From: Acinetobacter proteolyticus
GTDB taxonomy: Bacteria; Pseudomonadota; Gammaproteobacteria; Pseudomonadales; Moraxellaceae
Direction: 5' to 3'
NCBI RefSeq assembly: GCF_000367945.1
Contig: NZ_KB849179.1
Span: forward strand, 2,005,737 to 2,069,736
Length of the DNA stretch: 64,000 bases
In this document: positions 48,577 through 57,515 of the stretch, in pieces
Layout of the letters: every line of letters starts with the position of its first letter
How positions within the stretch are numbered: position 1 is the stretch's first letter
The notes under the pieces: model-generated
Told to the model about the DNA's origin: nothing
What the model saw: the letters and a program-made list of their open reading frames with translations, nothing else
Databases searched by the model: none
Made by a program: the position numbers and the translations under genes

Positions 48577-50202
48577 ATGAAAAATTTTAAAGTTGCCCTT
48601 GCTCAATTCTCTCCGCACATTGGCAATATTGATGCAAATACTCAAAAGATGGTTGAGCAAGCAAATTTAGCGAAACAACAACAGGCTGATTTGATCGTCT
48701 TCCCTGAACTTTCTACGCTAGGTTACCCTGCAGAAGACTTAATACTTCGCCCCAATCTACAAAAACGCACTCAAAAAGCGTTTGCTCAACTCAGCGAAGT
48801 GAAAGATATCCTAATGGTGTTCGGTTTTGTGCACCAAACTGAGGATGGTCATCGTTATAACTCGGCTGCGGTAATGAAAGATGGGCAGGTTTTAGGTGTT
48901 TATAACAAACACAACTTGCCCAATTATGGCGTGTTTGATGAAAAACGCTATTTCCAACAAGGTCATCAACACCTTGTGTTTGAATATCTAGGTCACAAGT
49001 TTGGTGTGCTGATTTGTGAAGATGTGTGGTCACTCAATACCGTCAAACAACTCAGTCAGCTCAATGTTGAAACCGTGTTGGTGTTAAATGCTTCACCTTA
49101 TGAAGTAGGTAAACCACAACATCGCATCCAAACCTTAAATGAACTGGCAAAACAGTTAAATCTCAATCTGATCTATGTCAACCAAGTCGGTGGGCAAGAC
49201 GACCTAATTTTTGATGGTTCAAGTTTTGTCAGCAACAATAATGGTCAACTTGCACTGCAAATTCCAAGCTTCCAAGAAGCGCTTGTCTATGCTGAATATG
49301 ATGCAGAACAAAAGCAATTTAAAACAAGTGAAGCGATTCCAGCATTAGAAACTTTTGCTGAAATTTACCAAGCACTCGTGATGGCAACACGTGATTACGT
49401 GCAACGCTCAGGCTTCCCAGGTGTCATCCTAGGTTTATCGGGTGGAATCGACTCTGCCTTAACCTTGGCGATTGCTGTTGATGCGATTGGCGCTGAGAAA
49501 GTCCAAGCGGTGATGATGCCATATACTTACACGTCACAAATGAGTGTTGAAGATGCGACTGAGCAAGCACGTCGTATGGGTGTCACCTTTGGTATTGCCG
49601 AAATTCACCCAATCGTGAACAGCTTCATGCAAACCTTATTCCCATTCTTTGGCAACTCACCTGCTGACGCGACTGAAGAAAACTTACAAGCACGTACTCG
49701 CGGCACCCTATTGATGGGCTTATCAAATAAGTTTGGCAATCTCGTGCTCTCGACAGGCAACAAGTCTGAAATCTCAGTGGGCTATTGCACCCTGTATGGT
49801 GACATGGTCGGTGGTTTCTCGGTTCTCAAAGATGTATACAAGACCATTGTGTTTGAACTGGCAAAATACCGTAACACGCTAGAAGAAACACCTGTGATTC
49901 CAGAGCGTGTGATTACACGTCCACCATCGGCAGAACTTCGTCCAGATCAAAAAGACCAAGATTCATTACCTGCTTATGATGTACTTGATGCCATCTTATA
50001 TGCTTATATTGAGGAAGATCTCAGCCAAGCCGATATTATCGCCAAAGGCTACCCAACCGAAGTAGTCGAGAAAGTGATTCGTTTGGTGGATCGTAATGAA
50101 TACAAGCGTCGTCAGGGCGCGATTGGACCACGTATTAGTTCACGTGCCTTCAGTCGTGAGCGACGCTACCCGATCGTCAACGGATGGACCGCGAATGACT
50201 GA
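48577..50202 (+). CDS. nadE: NadE, glutamine-dependent NAD+ synthase
   Basis: NadE amidates deamido-NAD to NAD using glutamine. In 541 residues, the N-terminal nitrilase-type glutaminase shows E44 (FPELSTLGY), the catalytic Lys in YNKHNLPNYGVFDE and Cys in LICEDVW; the C-terminal synthetase has the P-loop LSGGIDSALT, LSTGNKSE and a late PSAELRP. GGATTAGG precedes the ATG. Its last 8 nt overlap the start of the next gene. Confidence 0.95.
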   Translation: MKNFKVALAQFSPHIGNIDANTQKMVEQANLAKQQQADLIVFPELSTLGYPAEDLILRPNLQKRTQKAFAQLSEVKDILMVFGFVHQTEDGHRYNSAAVMKDGQVLGVYNKHNLPNYGVFDEKRYFQQGHQHLVFEYLGHKFGVLICEDVWSLNTVKQLSQLNVETVLVLNASPYEVGKPQHRIQTLNELAKQLNLNLIYVNQVGGQDDLIFDGSSFVSNNNGQLALQIPSFQEALVYAEYDAEQKQFKTSEAIPALETFAEIYQALVMATRDYVQRSGFPGVILGLSGGIDSALTLAIAVDAIGAEKVQAVMMPYTYTSQMSVEDATEQARRMGVTFGIAEIHPIVNSFMQTLFPFFGNSPADATEENLQARTRGTLLMGLSNKFGNLVLSTGNKSEISVGYCTLYGDMVGGFSVLKDVYKTIVFELAKYRNTLEETPVIPERVITRPPSAELRPDQKDQDSLPAYDVLDAILYAYIEEDLSQADIIAKGYPTEVVEKVIRLVDRNEYKRRQGAIGPRISSRAFSRERRYPIVNGWTAND

Positions 50203-51226
50203 AAAAATTGTTTCTGAAAAGTCACAATTACTTGCTCAAGCTTTAATGCTTGAGCAAGTTGCATTTTATAAAAACCAACTCACTACCCAACTTTCTGCTG
50301 ATTTTTTCCAGCAATTTATTCAACTGTTTCTGCAACATGCGCCTAATATTCAACTTAAGGAAGTGGTTGAACTCGCGCAAATTCAGGCTGTAGTAAAGCG
50401 CTATGCCTTTGAAATGCAGCTCGGTGCAGGCTTATTAGAATTTATTGGAGAAATTGCGCAGAGACTGCATGTGTTTTCGCTGCAATCCTCGGCACAGTTA
50501 CAAGACGTATTCTCAGATCACCAGTTTGAAATGTGGCTGTCCAAGTTTTTAGAGCTAGAAAATATCCGCCATTATTTAAATCAGTTTTTAAAAGAAAGTC
50601 CTTCGATTCAGCAGTTGTGCCAATACATCGCCACGACAACACTACAAAACAAATTACCGAAACTGTTTACGCAATCGGATGAAGAACGCATTTCTGAAAG
50701 CAAATATGAATGGCAACAAAAACTCAAAAGCTTTTCGTATCGCCAACAACAACGTATTGAACAAAAAATTGAAGAAAGCATTGGTCGATTCATTCAAGAA
50801 CAGCTGGTTGATCTCAGCTTGCTTTCAAATGATGACCTTGAAAGCCTTGCACGCAATATCTGGGACGATAACAAAGCTCAGCCCCTATCTGAATACACCA
50901 AACAAGTGACACCACTTGACGTCGAAGAATTCTTTGTCATGATTTATGAGTACTGGAAAGAATTACGCCAGTCGACCTTCATACAAGACTTAATTTTATA
51001 TGGCGTGAAAGTATTTTATGACTTCTATAAAGATGAAAGCCTAGCCGACGTCTTTACAGCAATTGGCTTGGAAGAAACTGACCTGCTGAATGAGGCTGTG
51101 CGATTCTATCCCAAAGTTGTGAAAGCTTTAGATGAACACGGCGTATTAGAACCAATCATTACGCTGATCCTAAAACCGTTCTATGAAAACCCACAAACCC
51201 ACGCCAGTATTGAAAAGCATCTATAA
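50195..51226 (+). CDS. Conserved hypothetical helical protein, coupled to nadE
   Basis: A 343-residue protein starting at ATG 50195 inside ATGACTGA, overlapping the nadE stop by 8 nt, so translation is probably coupled. It is mainly alpha-helical and charged without membrane segments or a motif I recognise; ERISESKYEWQQKLKSF and DVEEFFVMIYEYW are typical stretches. The open frame upstream within nadE is incidental. It ends at a strong terminator. Confidence 0.75.
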   Translation: MTEKIVSEKSQLLAQALMLEQVAFYKNQLTTQLSADFFQQFIQLFLQHAPNIQLKEVVELAQIQAVVKRYAFEMQLGAGLLEFIGEIAQRLHVFSLQSSAQLQDVFSDHQFEMWLSKFLELENIRHYLNQFLKESPSIQQLCQYIATTTLQNKLPKLFTQSDEERISESKYEWQQKLKSFSYRQQQRIEQKIEESIGRFIQEQLVDLSLLSNDDLESLARNIWDDNKAQPLSEYTKQVTPLDVEEFFVMIYEYWKELRQSTFIQDLILYGVKVFYDFYKDESLADVFTAIGLEETDLLNEAVRFYPKVVKALDEHGVLEPIITLILKPFYENPQTHASIEKHL

Positions 51227-51230
51227 AAAT

Positions 51231-51266
51231 AAAGCCTGTAAATGAAAGACTCATTTACAGGCTTTT
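51231..51266 (+). terminator. Intrinsic terminator after the nadE operon
   Basis: AAAGCCTGTAAATGA and TCATTTACAGGCTTT form a 15-bp stem with a 5-nt loop and a short T tail, four nt past the stop codon. Confidence 0.9.
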
Positions 51267-51309
51267 GCACATCTGATGAATTATTTTTACCCAATAAGCA
51301 GATAAAAAG

Positions 51310-51331
51310 AAACCACGCAGGAGCGTGGTTT
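51310..51331 (-). terminator. Terminator after tRNA-Met copy 2
   Basis: AAACCACGC, 4 nt, GCGTGGTTT, followed on the minus strand by CTTTTTATC. Confidence 0.85.
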
Positions 51332-51337
51332 TTAAAA

Positions 51338-51414
51338 TGGTGGCTATGACGAGACTTGAACTTGTGACCCCCGCATTATGAGTGCGGTGCTCTAACCAAC
51401 TGAGCTACATAGCC
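51338..51414 (-). tRNA. tRNA-Met (CAT), elongator, copy 2
   Basis: 77 nt. The acceptor GGCTATG pairs with CATAGCC and ends in an encoded ACCA; the D arm has AGCTCAGTTGGTTAGAGC; the anticodon loop CTCATAA gives CAT; the T loop is TTCAAGT-like. The GG start and the body match elongator methionine tRNA rather than the initiator or a CAT tRNA-Ile. Confidence 0.93.
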
Positions 51415-51650
51415 GTAAACTGTGTGCGCATTATCTAGTGTTCCGCACAATGGGTCAAGTCTATGATCTTGAAAATATAGAACATATGGATAGTTTTTAG
51501 GCTTTTAATCTTTAATTGATCAAATTTCAACACATCTATACCTCAACGATGAGATGTAGATACGCTTGAACTTTTATTCGAATAAAAATAACCAGAAAAA
51601 TTAGCGCCAAAAAGATTATTTTGAAGATTACAAAAACTGCAGATAAAAAG

Positions 51651-51672
51651 AGACCACGCAGGAGCGTGGTCT
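51651..51672 (-). terminator. Terminator after tRNA-Met copy 1
   Basis: AGACCACGC, 4 nt, GCGTGGTCT, followed on the minus strand by CTTTTTATC. It differs from the downstream copy by one compensated base pair. Confidence 0.8.
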
Positions 51673-51678
51673 ATAAAA

Positions 51679-51755
51679 TGGTGGCTATGACGAGACTTGA
51701 ACTTGTGACCCCCGCATTATGAGTGCGGTGCTCTAACCAACTGAGCTACATAGCC
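51679..51755 (-). tRNA. tRNA-Met (CAT), elongator, copy 1
   Basis: 77 nt, identical in sequence to the copy at 51338. It lies 66 nt downstream of RNase P RNA on the same strand and 264 nt upstream of its duplicate. That spacer (51415-51678) shows no gene; it contains a small palindrome TTTTATTCGAATAAAA at 51572-51587. Confidence 0.93.
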
Positions 51756-51820
51756 GAAAACTGTGCGCGCATTATCTTAACTTTCAATACACACGTCAAG
51801 CACAATTTTAAAAAATTTGA

Positions 51821-52208
<388 letters not shown>

Positions 52209-52234
52209 GTGGCGCATCTTATCAAAGTTCGCCG

Positions 52235-52498
52235 TTAATTGCTCGTATTTTTTTGCGCAGTCAACTTTTTGTATTTCGCCATCAAGTCATCATGTGATTC
52301 GACATGTTGGGGATCGAGCGGAATACAATCCACAGGGCAAAACAACTGACACTGTGGCTGATCATGGTGACCGATACATTCTGTACAGAGTGCAGGATCA
52401 ATCTCATAAATCAGCTCACCCATATAAATGGCTTCATTGGGACATACAGGTTCACAGACATCACAGTTAATGCATTCATCTGTAATATATAAAGACAC
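52235..52498 (-). CDS. YfhL-like 4Fe-4S dicluster ferredoxin
   Basis: An 87-residue ferredoxin with two cluster sites: CINCDVCEPVCPNEAIY, then CTECIGHHDQPQC...CPVDC, the spacing typical of the YfhL/Allochromatium type. I start at GTG 52498 because MSLYITDEC is the usual beginning and AAGG lies about 9 nt upstream; an earlier ATG would read through coaD. It overlaps the end region of coaD, with the stop and start 1 nt apart, implying co-translation. Confidence 0.9.
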   Translation of the reverse strand: MSLYITDECINCDVCEPVCPNEAIYMGELIYEIDPALCTECIGHHDQPQCQLFCPVDCIPLDPQHVESHDDLMAKYKKLTAQKNTSN

Positions 52499-52499
52499 G

Positions 52500-53027
<528 letters not shown>

Positions 53028-53120
53028 TTAACAAATGTTGGCTCTAAACGCGAAATTCCTAAACATTGGAAAAAGGTTGCGTTTTACGGCACAATAGAGC
53101 TAATTGTGGAAGTTTAAATT

Positions 53121-53597
53121 ATGGCGCAAGCAACAGTTGTAAAAAAACATAATGGTGGCACGATTGCTCAAAATAAAAGAGCGCGCCACGATTACTTTAT
53201 CGAAGAAAAATTTGAAGCAGGCATGTCCCTACAAGGTTGGGAAGTAAAGTCTTTACGTGCTGGACGTATGAGCTTGACTGAAAGTTATGTCATTTTTAAA
53301 AATGGTGAAGCTTTTTTATTGGGCTCACAAATTCAGCCCTTATTGTCTGCTTCAACGCATGTGGTTCCAGAAGCAACGCGTACGCGTAAATTGCTGCTCT
53401 CTCGTCGTGAGTTGGAAAAGCTTATGGGTGCAGTGAACCAAAAAGGTTATTCATGCGTACCGTTGGCATGTTATTGGAAAGGCCATTTGGTCAAACTCGA
53501 AATTGCCTTAGTGAAAGGTAAGCAATTACATGACAAACGCGCGACTGAAAAAGACCGTGACTGGCAACGTGATAAATCGCGGATGCTGCATAAATAA
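53121..53597 (+). CDS. smpB: SmpB, tmRNA-binding protein
   Basis: SmpB delivers tmRNA to stalled ribosomes. The 158-residue protein has [23 protein letters not shown], the C-terminal [15 protein letters not shown] and a basic tail that occupies the empty mRNA channel. The tmRNA gene itself is not in this window. It ends at a terminator 2 nt past the stop. Confidence 0.97.
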   Translation: MAQATVVKKHNGGTIAQNKRARHDYFIEEKFEAGMSLQGWEVKSLRAGRMSLTESYVIFKNGEAFLLGSQIQPLLSASTHVVPEATRTRKLLLSRRELEKLMGAVNQKGYSCVPLACYWKGHLVKLEIALVKGKQLHDKRATEKDRDWQRDKSRMLHK

Positions 53598-53598
53598 T

Positions 53599-53624
53599 AA
53601 AAAACCTCCAATTGGAGGTTTTTT
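53599..53624 (+). terminator. Intrinsic terminator after smpB
   Basis: AAAAAACCTCCA and TGGAGGTTTTTT pair with essentially no loop beyond the centre AT; it could also serve the convergent flavodoxin-fold gene. Confidence 0.88.
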
Positions 53625-53636
53625 ATTGCAGATCGA

Positions 53637-54209
53637 TTAAACTGCCACGTGTTTTAATTGTAATTCAGCCAAATATTTCCCAAACTTGCGCGCAGTTTCC
53701 AGATCCCCTTCAGGTGGAGTGACTTCTACGCTAGCATTATCCGACTGGGTCATGAGACCTAAAAAGCTCGACATACGGTTAATATCTGAAGGACTTCTTC
53801 CTGTTGGCATAAACGGTAAGCCTGCCCACAACATGCCATGTTGCATCGCAAATAAATTAATTTGCTGCAGCACAGCCAGCTTATCGCCACTAAGGCCACC
53901 ACCATTAGTAAAACCCGCTGCCAATTTACCCTGCCAAGTACGCGCCAACCAACGTTTAGAAGAATCTTCCATAAACTGCTTCAGCGCAGAGGTCAGACTT
54001 CCCATATAGGTCGGACAGCCCATTACAATGACGTCAGCCTGATCGAGTAAATCCCATTGTGGCGCAGCCACCGAAAGTAGATGCACTTCTGCACCCGCCT
54101 GCTCTGCCCCCTGAGCAATGTATTGCGCAACTTTGGCGGTATGCCCATAAGGGCTATGATAAACCACACAAACTTTAACTTGGGAAGGAACTTGCTCTAT
54201 TACAGACAT
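53637..54209 (-). CDS. Flavodoxin-fold NAD(P)H:quinone oxidoreductase-like protein (WrbA-type)
   Basis: A 190-residue FMN protein; VVYHSPYGHTAKVA is the phosphate-binding loop, and GCPTYMGSLTSALKQF and FTNGGGLSGDKLAVL match the WrbA/NADPH-reductase family. The open frame runs further upstream, but Met at 54209 (MSVIEQ) fits the family start better; the ribosome site there is weak. The substrate is unknown. Confidence 0.82.
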   Translation of the reverse strand: MSVIEQVPSQVKVCVVYHSPYGHTAKVAQYIAQGAEQAGAEVHLLSVAAPQWDLLDQADVIVMGCPTYMGSLTSALKQFMEDSSKRWLARTWQGKLAAGFTNGGGLSGDKLAVLQQINLFAMQHGMLWAGLPFMPTGRSPSDINRMSSFLGLMTQSDNASVEVTPPEGDLETARKFGKYLAELQLKHVAV

Positions 54210-54293
54210 GGAAAATTTAAAAAACCAAGGAATTAGATCAAGTTTAACATTTTTAAATGCTGCAAGGCGAATCAAGCGTGTAAAGCCTGCAAT

Positions 54294-55034
54294 TTATTGC
54301 ATAAACACCAAGCTTGCCATTCGTCCCGTTTTCGCATCACGGCGATAAGAGAAATAGTCTTGGGACTGCTGAAAGGAGCATTGATCTCCGCCCAAAACAG
54401 TCTCGATGCCTAAGCGATTGAGAATAAAGCGAGCAATCGCATATAAGTCAGCATGGTATTTCCCTTCAACTTCGCCAGCAATAAATGCAGAAGCTAATTC
54501 AGGATATTTGTCACAGAAAGCGGCTTTGACTTCAGCCCCCACCTCAAAACAAGGCTGGCTGATCGCTGCGCCCAACCATGCCCAACTCGGCTGAGACTGC
54601 ATTTCAGCGACGGTATTTTCGACAATGCCGTTGGCCAAGCCACGCCAACCGGCATGTAGGTTGGCAACTTCTGTACCTTCGGCATTGCCCAACACCACAG
54701 GCAAACAATCAGCCGTCATCATCATTAAGGCATGGCCTGCTTTTTGGGTGACCAGACCATCACCCTCAAGAGCAACAAATGGAATTTGTTCATTCACGGT
54801 ATGGCAAATGGTGCTATGTGTTTGCGTCATCCATGTAATTTTATCTACACCAAATGCAGATAACTGATTCAGTAATATCATGCGATGCTGTTGAACACGT
54901 TGTGCCTCATCATTGACATGCAAAGCCAAATTAAATCCTGATAAATTTTGATTCGATGTTGCAATGGTTTGAGGATGTTCAATCCGCGTTTGAGCCACAT
55001 AGACCCCTTTCGGCAGACCTTGTACAAATTCCAT
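54294..55034 (-). CDS. pgeF: PgeF (YfiH), peptidoglycan editing factor
   Basis: PgeF belongs to the former laccase-domain family and removes erroneous L-Ser muropeptides in E. coli. The 246-residue protein has the zinc/copper-site His and Cys in TQTHSTICH, MTADCLPVVLGN and NLHAGWRGLANGI. AGGAGATATTT precedes the ATG. It lies downstream of rluD, as in many gamma-proteobacteria, but separated by a hairpin. Confidence 0.92.
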   Translation of the reverse strand: MEFVQGLPKGVYVAQTRIEHPQTIATSNQNLSGFNLALHVNDEAQRVQQHRMILLNQLSAFGVDKITWMTQTHSTICHTVNEQIPFVALEGDGLVTQKAGHALMMMTADCLPVVLGNAEGTEVANLHAGWRGLANGIVENTVAEMQSQPSWAWLGAAISQPCFEVGAEVKAAFCDKYPELASAFIAGEVEGKYHADLYAIARFILNRLGIETVLGGDQCSFQQSQDYFSYRRDAKTGRMASLVFMQ

Positions 55035-55123
55035 AAATATCTCCTGAGCTATATTTTTTTACCGTCAACCTCTCCTAAAAGGACAGGGAATTTAAAGCAC
55101 TGTAAGACATTGAATTGAAAAGC

Positions 55124-55144
55124 CTCTCTCCTTTAAGGAGAGAG
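55124..55144 (-). terminator. Hairpin between rluD and pgeF, possible terminator or repeat unit
   Basis: CTCTCTCCTT and AAGGAGAGAG pair almost without a loop; on the minus strand GGCTTTTC follows. The surrounding 55065-55165 is rich in CCTCTCC/GGAGAGG-like words and may be a degenerate intergenic repeat. Confidence 0.55.
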
Positions 55145-55168
55145 ACTTAGCGGGAGGTAGAGCTTTAC

Positions 55169-56254
55169 TTAATACGCTTCATTTTCACTGCGCAACACTT
55201 CAAGCAACTGAGTAAAATCCTCTGGCCAAGGGGCTTCAAACATCATTTCTTCACCTGTACGAGGATGTACCAAACCGAGTTTGGCTGCATGCAAAGCCTG
55301 ACGTTTAAAGTTACGTAACATATCCGTCAATTTTTCTGAAGCACCTGCGGGGAAACGTACACGATTGACATACACCGGATCGCCGACTAAACCATGACCA
55401 AGATAGCTAAAATGCACGCGGATCTGATGAGTACGACCAGTTTCAAGCTGCGCCTGAACACGAGTAAAATCTCGAAAGCGTTCTTTCACGTTGTAATGTG
55501 TTACCGCATCACGACCACCTGGTAAAATCGCCATTTTGATACGATCCACAGGGTGGCGTTTAATCGGTTCATCAATGGTCCCACCTGCAATGATGTTGCC
55601 ATAAGCAATCAAGTCATAAACACGGTAAACTGTTTTTTTAGCCAATTGCTTGCTGAGCGAAAATTGCGCTTCTAAATTTTTCGCAACCACCAATAAGCCA
55701 CTGGTATCCTTATCAATACGATGCACCAATCCTGCACGAGAAAGCTCGGCAAGTTTCGGGGCGTGATAAAGCAAGGCATTGACTAAGGTTCCGGTTGGGT
55801 TACCTGCGCCTGGATGAACCACCATGCCGACTTCTTTATTGATGACAATAATATCGTCATCTTCATAAACAATATTTAAGGGAATATTTTCAGGTTGACT
55901 TGAGGTTTGTGCTTCGAGTTCTACTTCAAGTGTAAGTAACTCATTGCCTTCACAGCGGTACTTTGGCTTAACAATGTTACCATTTACCAACAGATGACCA
56001 TCTTTCATCCATTGCTTGAGTTTTTCACGAGAAAACTCGCTCCAAACCATTGCGGCAACCTGATCAATACGTTGACCTAAATAGTTTTCATCAAGTTGAA
56101 TTTGCAACGATAAACGTGTTGCAGTTGAGTCGGAATTATGATTATCTGCATCGACAGAATCTTCGAGTAAGAAATCTGTTTCAGAGAAGTTTGAATTGGA
56201 AGATTGTGCTGAAGTCATTTGATGATCGGTACAAAAATGGTTTAATAGCACCAT
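55169..56254 (-). CDS. rluD: RluD, 23S rRNA pseudouridine synthase
   Basis: RluD makes pseudouridines at 1911, 1915 and 1917 of 23S rRNA. Up to 361 residues with an N-terminal S4 RNA-binding domain (REKLKQWMKDGHLLVNG), then the catalytic HRIDKDTSG with the nucleophilic Asp, and ETGRTHQIRVH. The first about 45 residues are low-complexity and acidic. The start at 56254 has GAG upstream; ATG 56218 (MTSAQSS) is an alternative that would leave more room for divergent promoters. Confidence 0.93.
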   Translation of the reverse strand: MVLLNHFCTDHQMTSAQSSNSNFSETDFLLEDSVDADNHNSDSTATRLSLQIQLDENYLGQRIDQVAAMVWSEFSREKLKQWMKDGHLLVNGNIVKPKYRCEGNELLTLEVELEAQTSSQPENIPLNIVYEDDDIIVINKEVGMVVHPGAGNPTGTLVNALLYHAPKLAELSRAGLVHRIDKDTSGLLVVAKNLEAQFSLSKQLAKKTVYRVYDLIAYGNIIAGGTIDEPIKRHPVDRIKMAILPGGRDAVTHYNVKERFRDFTRVQAQLETGRTHQIRVHFSYLGHGLVGDPVYVNRVRFPAGASEKLTDMLRNFKRQALHAAKLGLVHPRTGEEMMFEAPWPEDFTQLLEVLRSENEAY

Positions 56255-56289
56255 TGTAGCTCATTGCCCAGAATAACAGAGGAGTTTTT

Positions 56290-57387
56290 ATGTCGCTACC
56301 ACGTTATAAAATTACGGTGCTTGCACTATCTTTAGGTGTAGCGTCTGCATTTGTGGGCTGTAGCAGCAATCCAAGCAAGAAAGAAGTGGTCGATAAAGGA
56401 CCACAATCGAGTGAACAGGTTTATTTTGAAAAGGCTATAAAATCACTTGAACGCAACCAATATACGGATGCTGTCAAGTCACTGGAAGCTTTAGATACCT
56501 ATTATCCAACGGGGCAGTACACGCAACAGGCTCAACTTGAGCTGCTTTATGCGAAATTTAAACAAAAAGATTATGAAGGTACGATTGCACTTGCAGATCG
56601 TTTCATTCGCTTAAATCCTCAACATCCGAATGTTGACTATGCCTACTATGTTCGTGGGGTAGCCAACATGGAAATGAACTACGACAGTTTGATTCGTTAT
56701 ACCTCTTTACAGCAATCACACCGTGATGTGAGCTATGTCAAAGTCGCATATCAAAACTTTGTCGAGTTAATCCGTCGTTTCCCAAGTAGCCAGTATTCAG
56801 TAGATGCTGCTCAACGCATGAAATTTATCGGTCAAGAATTGGCTGAAAGCGAAATGAATGCTGCACGTTTCAATATTGAACGTAAAGCATGGCTGGCTGC
56901 GGCTGAACGTGCACAATGGGTGATTGAACACTATCCACAGACTCCGCAAACACCAGAAGCCTTAGCCACTTTGGCGTATAGCTATCAAAAGTTGGGCGAT
57001 CAAGCGACCTCTCAACAATATATTGATATCTTAAAACTCAACTATCCAAACCTAGTCAAATCAAATGGTGAAGTGAATTTACGTGCTGCACGTAAAGAAG
57101 GCAGTTGGGTCAACCGCGCAACACTCGGTTTGCTGGGACGTGAATCAAAAACTGTACAAGTCAAAGACGAAGCGAATAGCGATACTGAACAACGTAGCTT
57201 AACCAATCGCCTCAGCTTTGGTTTGTTCGATAAACCAGAAACAGAACAAGCGGCTCCAGCACCTACTGCTGCCCCAGAAGCACCAGCGGCAACAAAGAAT
57301 AAACCCAGCTGGAAAAACCGTTTAAGCTTTGGTCTATTCGATAAGCCAGAAGCAAACAATTCATCTGAGGATGATGCTGCAAACTAA
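56290..57387 (+). CDS. bamD: BamD, outer-membrane assembly lipoprotein with repeat-bearing C-terminal extension
   Basis: BamD is an essential BAM subunit. The precursor has the lipobox FVGC (near residue 24) and TPR units: YFEKAIKSLERNQYTDAVKSL, ADRFIRLNPQHPNVDYAYY and later LATLAYSYQKLGD (each quoted in part). Core BamD is about 245 residues in E. coli; here a C-terminal extension brings it to 365. The extension carries NRLSFGLFDKPE twice, at about 304-316 and 341-353, with a weaker relative near 275. Ala/Pro-rich linker sequence separates the repeats. AGGAGTTTTT precedes the start. Confidence 0.93.
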   Translation: MSLPRYKITVLALSLGVASAFVGCSSNPSKKEVVDKGPQSSEQVYFEKAIKSLERNQYTDAVKSLEALDTYYPTGQYTQQAQLELLYAKFKQKDYEGTIALADRFIRLNPQHPNVDYAYYVRGVANMEMNYDSLIRYTSLQQSHRDVSYVKVAYQNFVELIRRFPSSQYSVDAAQRMKFIGQELAESEMNAARFNIERKAWLAAAERAQWVIEHYPQTPQTPEALATLAYSYQKLGDQATSQQYIDILKLNYPNLVKSNGEVNLRAARKEGSWVNRATLGLLGRESKTVQVKDEANSDTEQRSLTNRLSFGLFDKPETEQAAPAPTAAPEAPAATKNKPSWKNRLSFGLFDKPEANNSSEDDAAN

Positions 57388-57409
57388 TTTGCAATCATCT
57401 GATACATCA

Positions 57410-57438
57410 AACAGGCAAGTCTTCCTTGCCTGTTTTTT
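57410..57438 (+). terminator. Intrinsic terminator after bamD
   Basis: AACAGGCAAG, 5 nt, CTTGCCTGTT, followed by further T residues; dnaG begins 78 nt later. Confidence 0.88.
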
Positions 57439-57515
57439 ATTTTATGCAACAATGATTCCTGACATTTTTGCAAAGCAACAATGTTCTACTCCCCGTCTTA
57501 AATGGTTAAATACAC

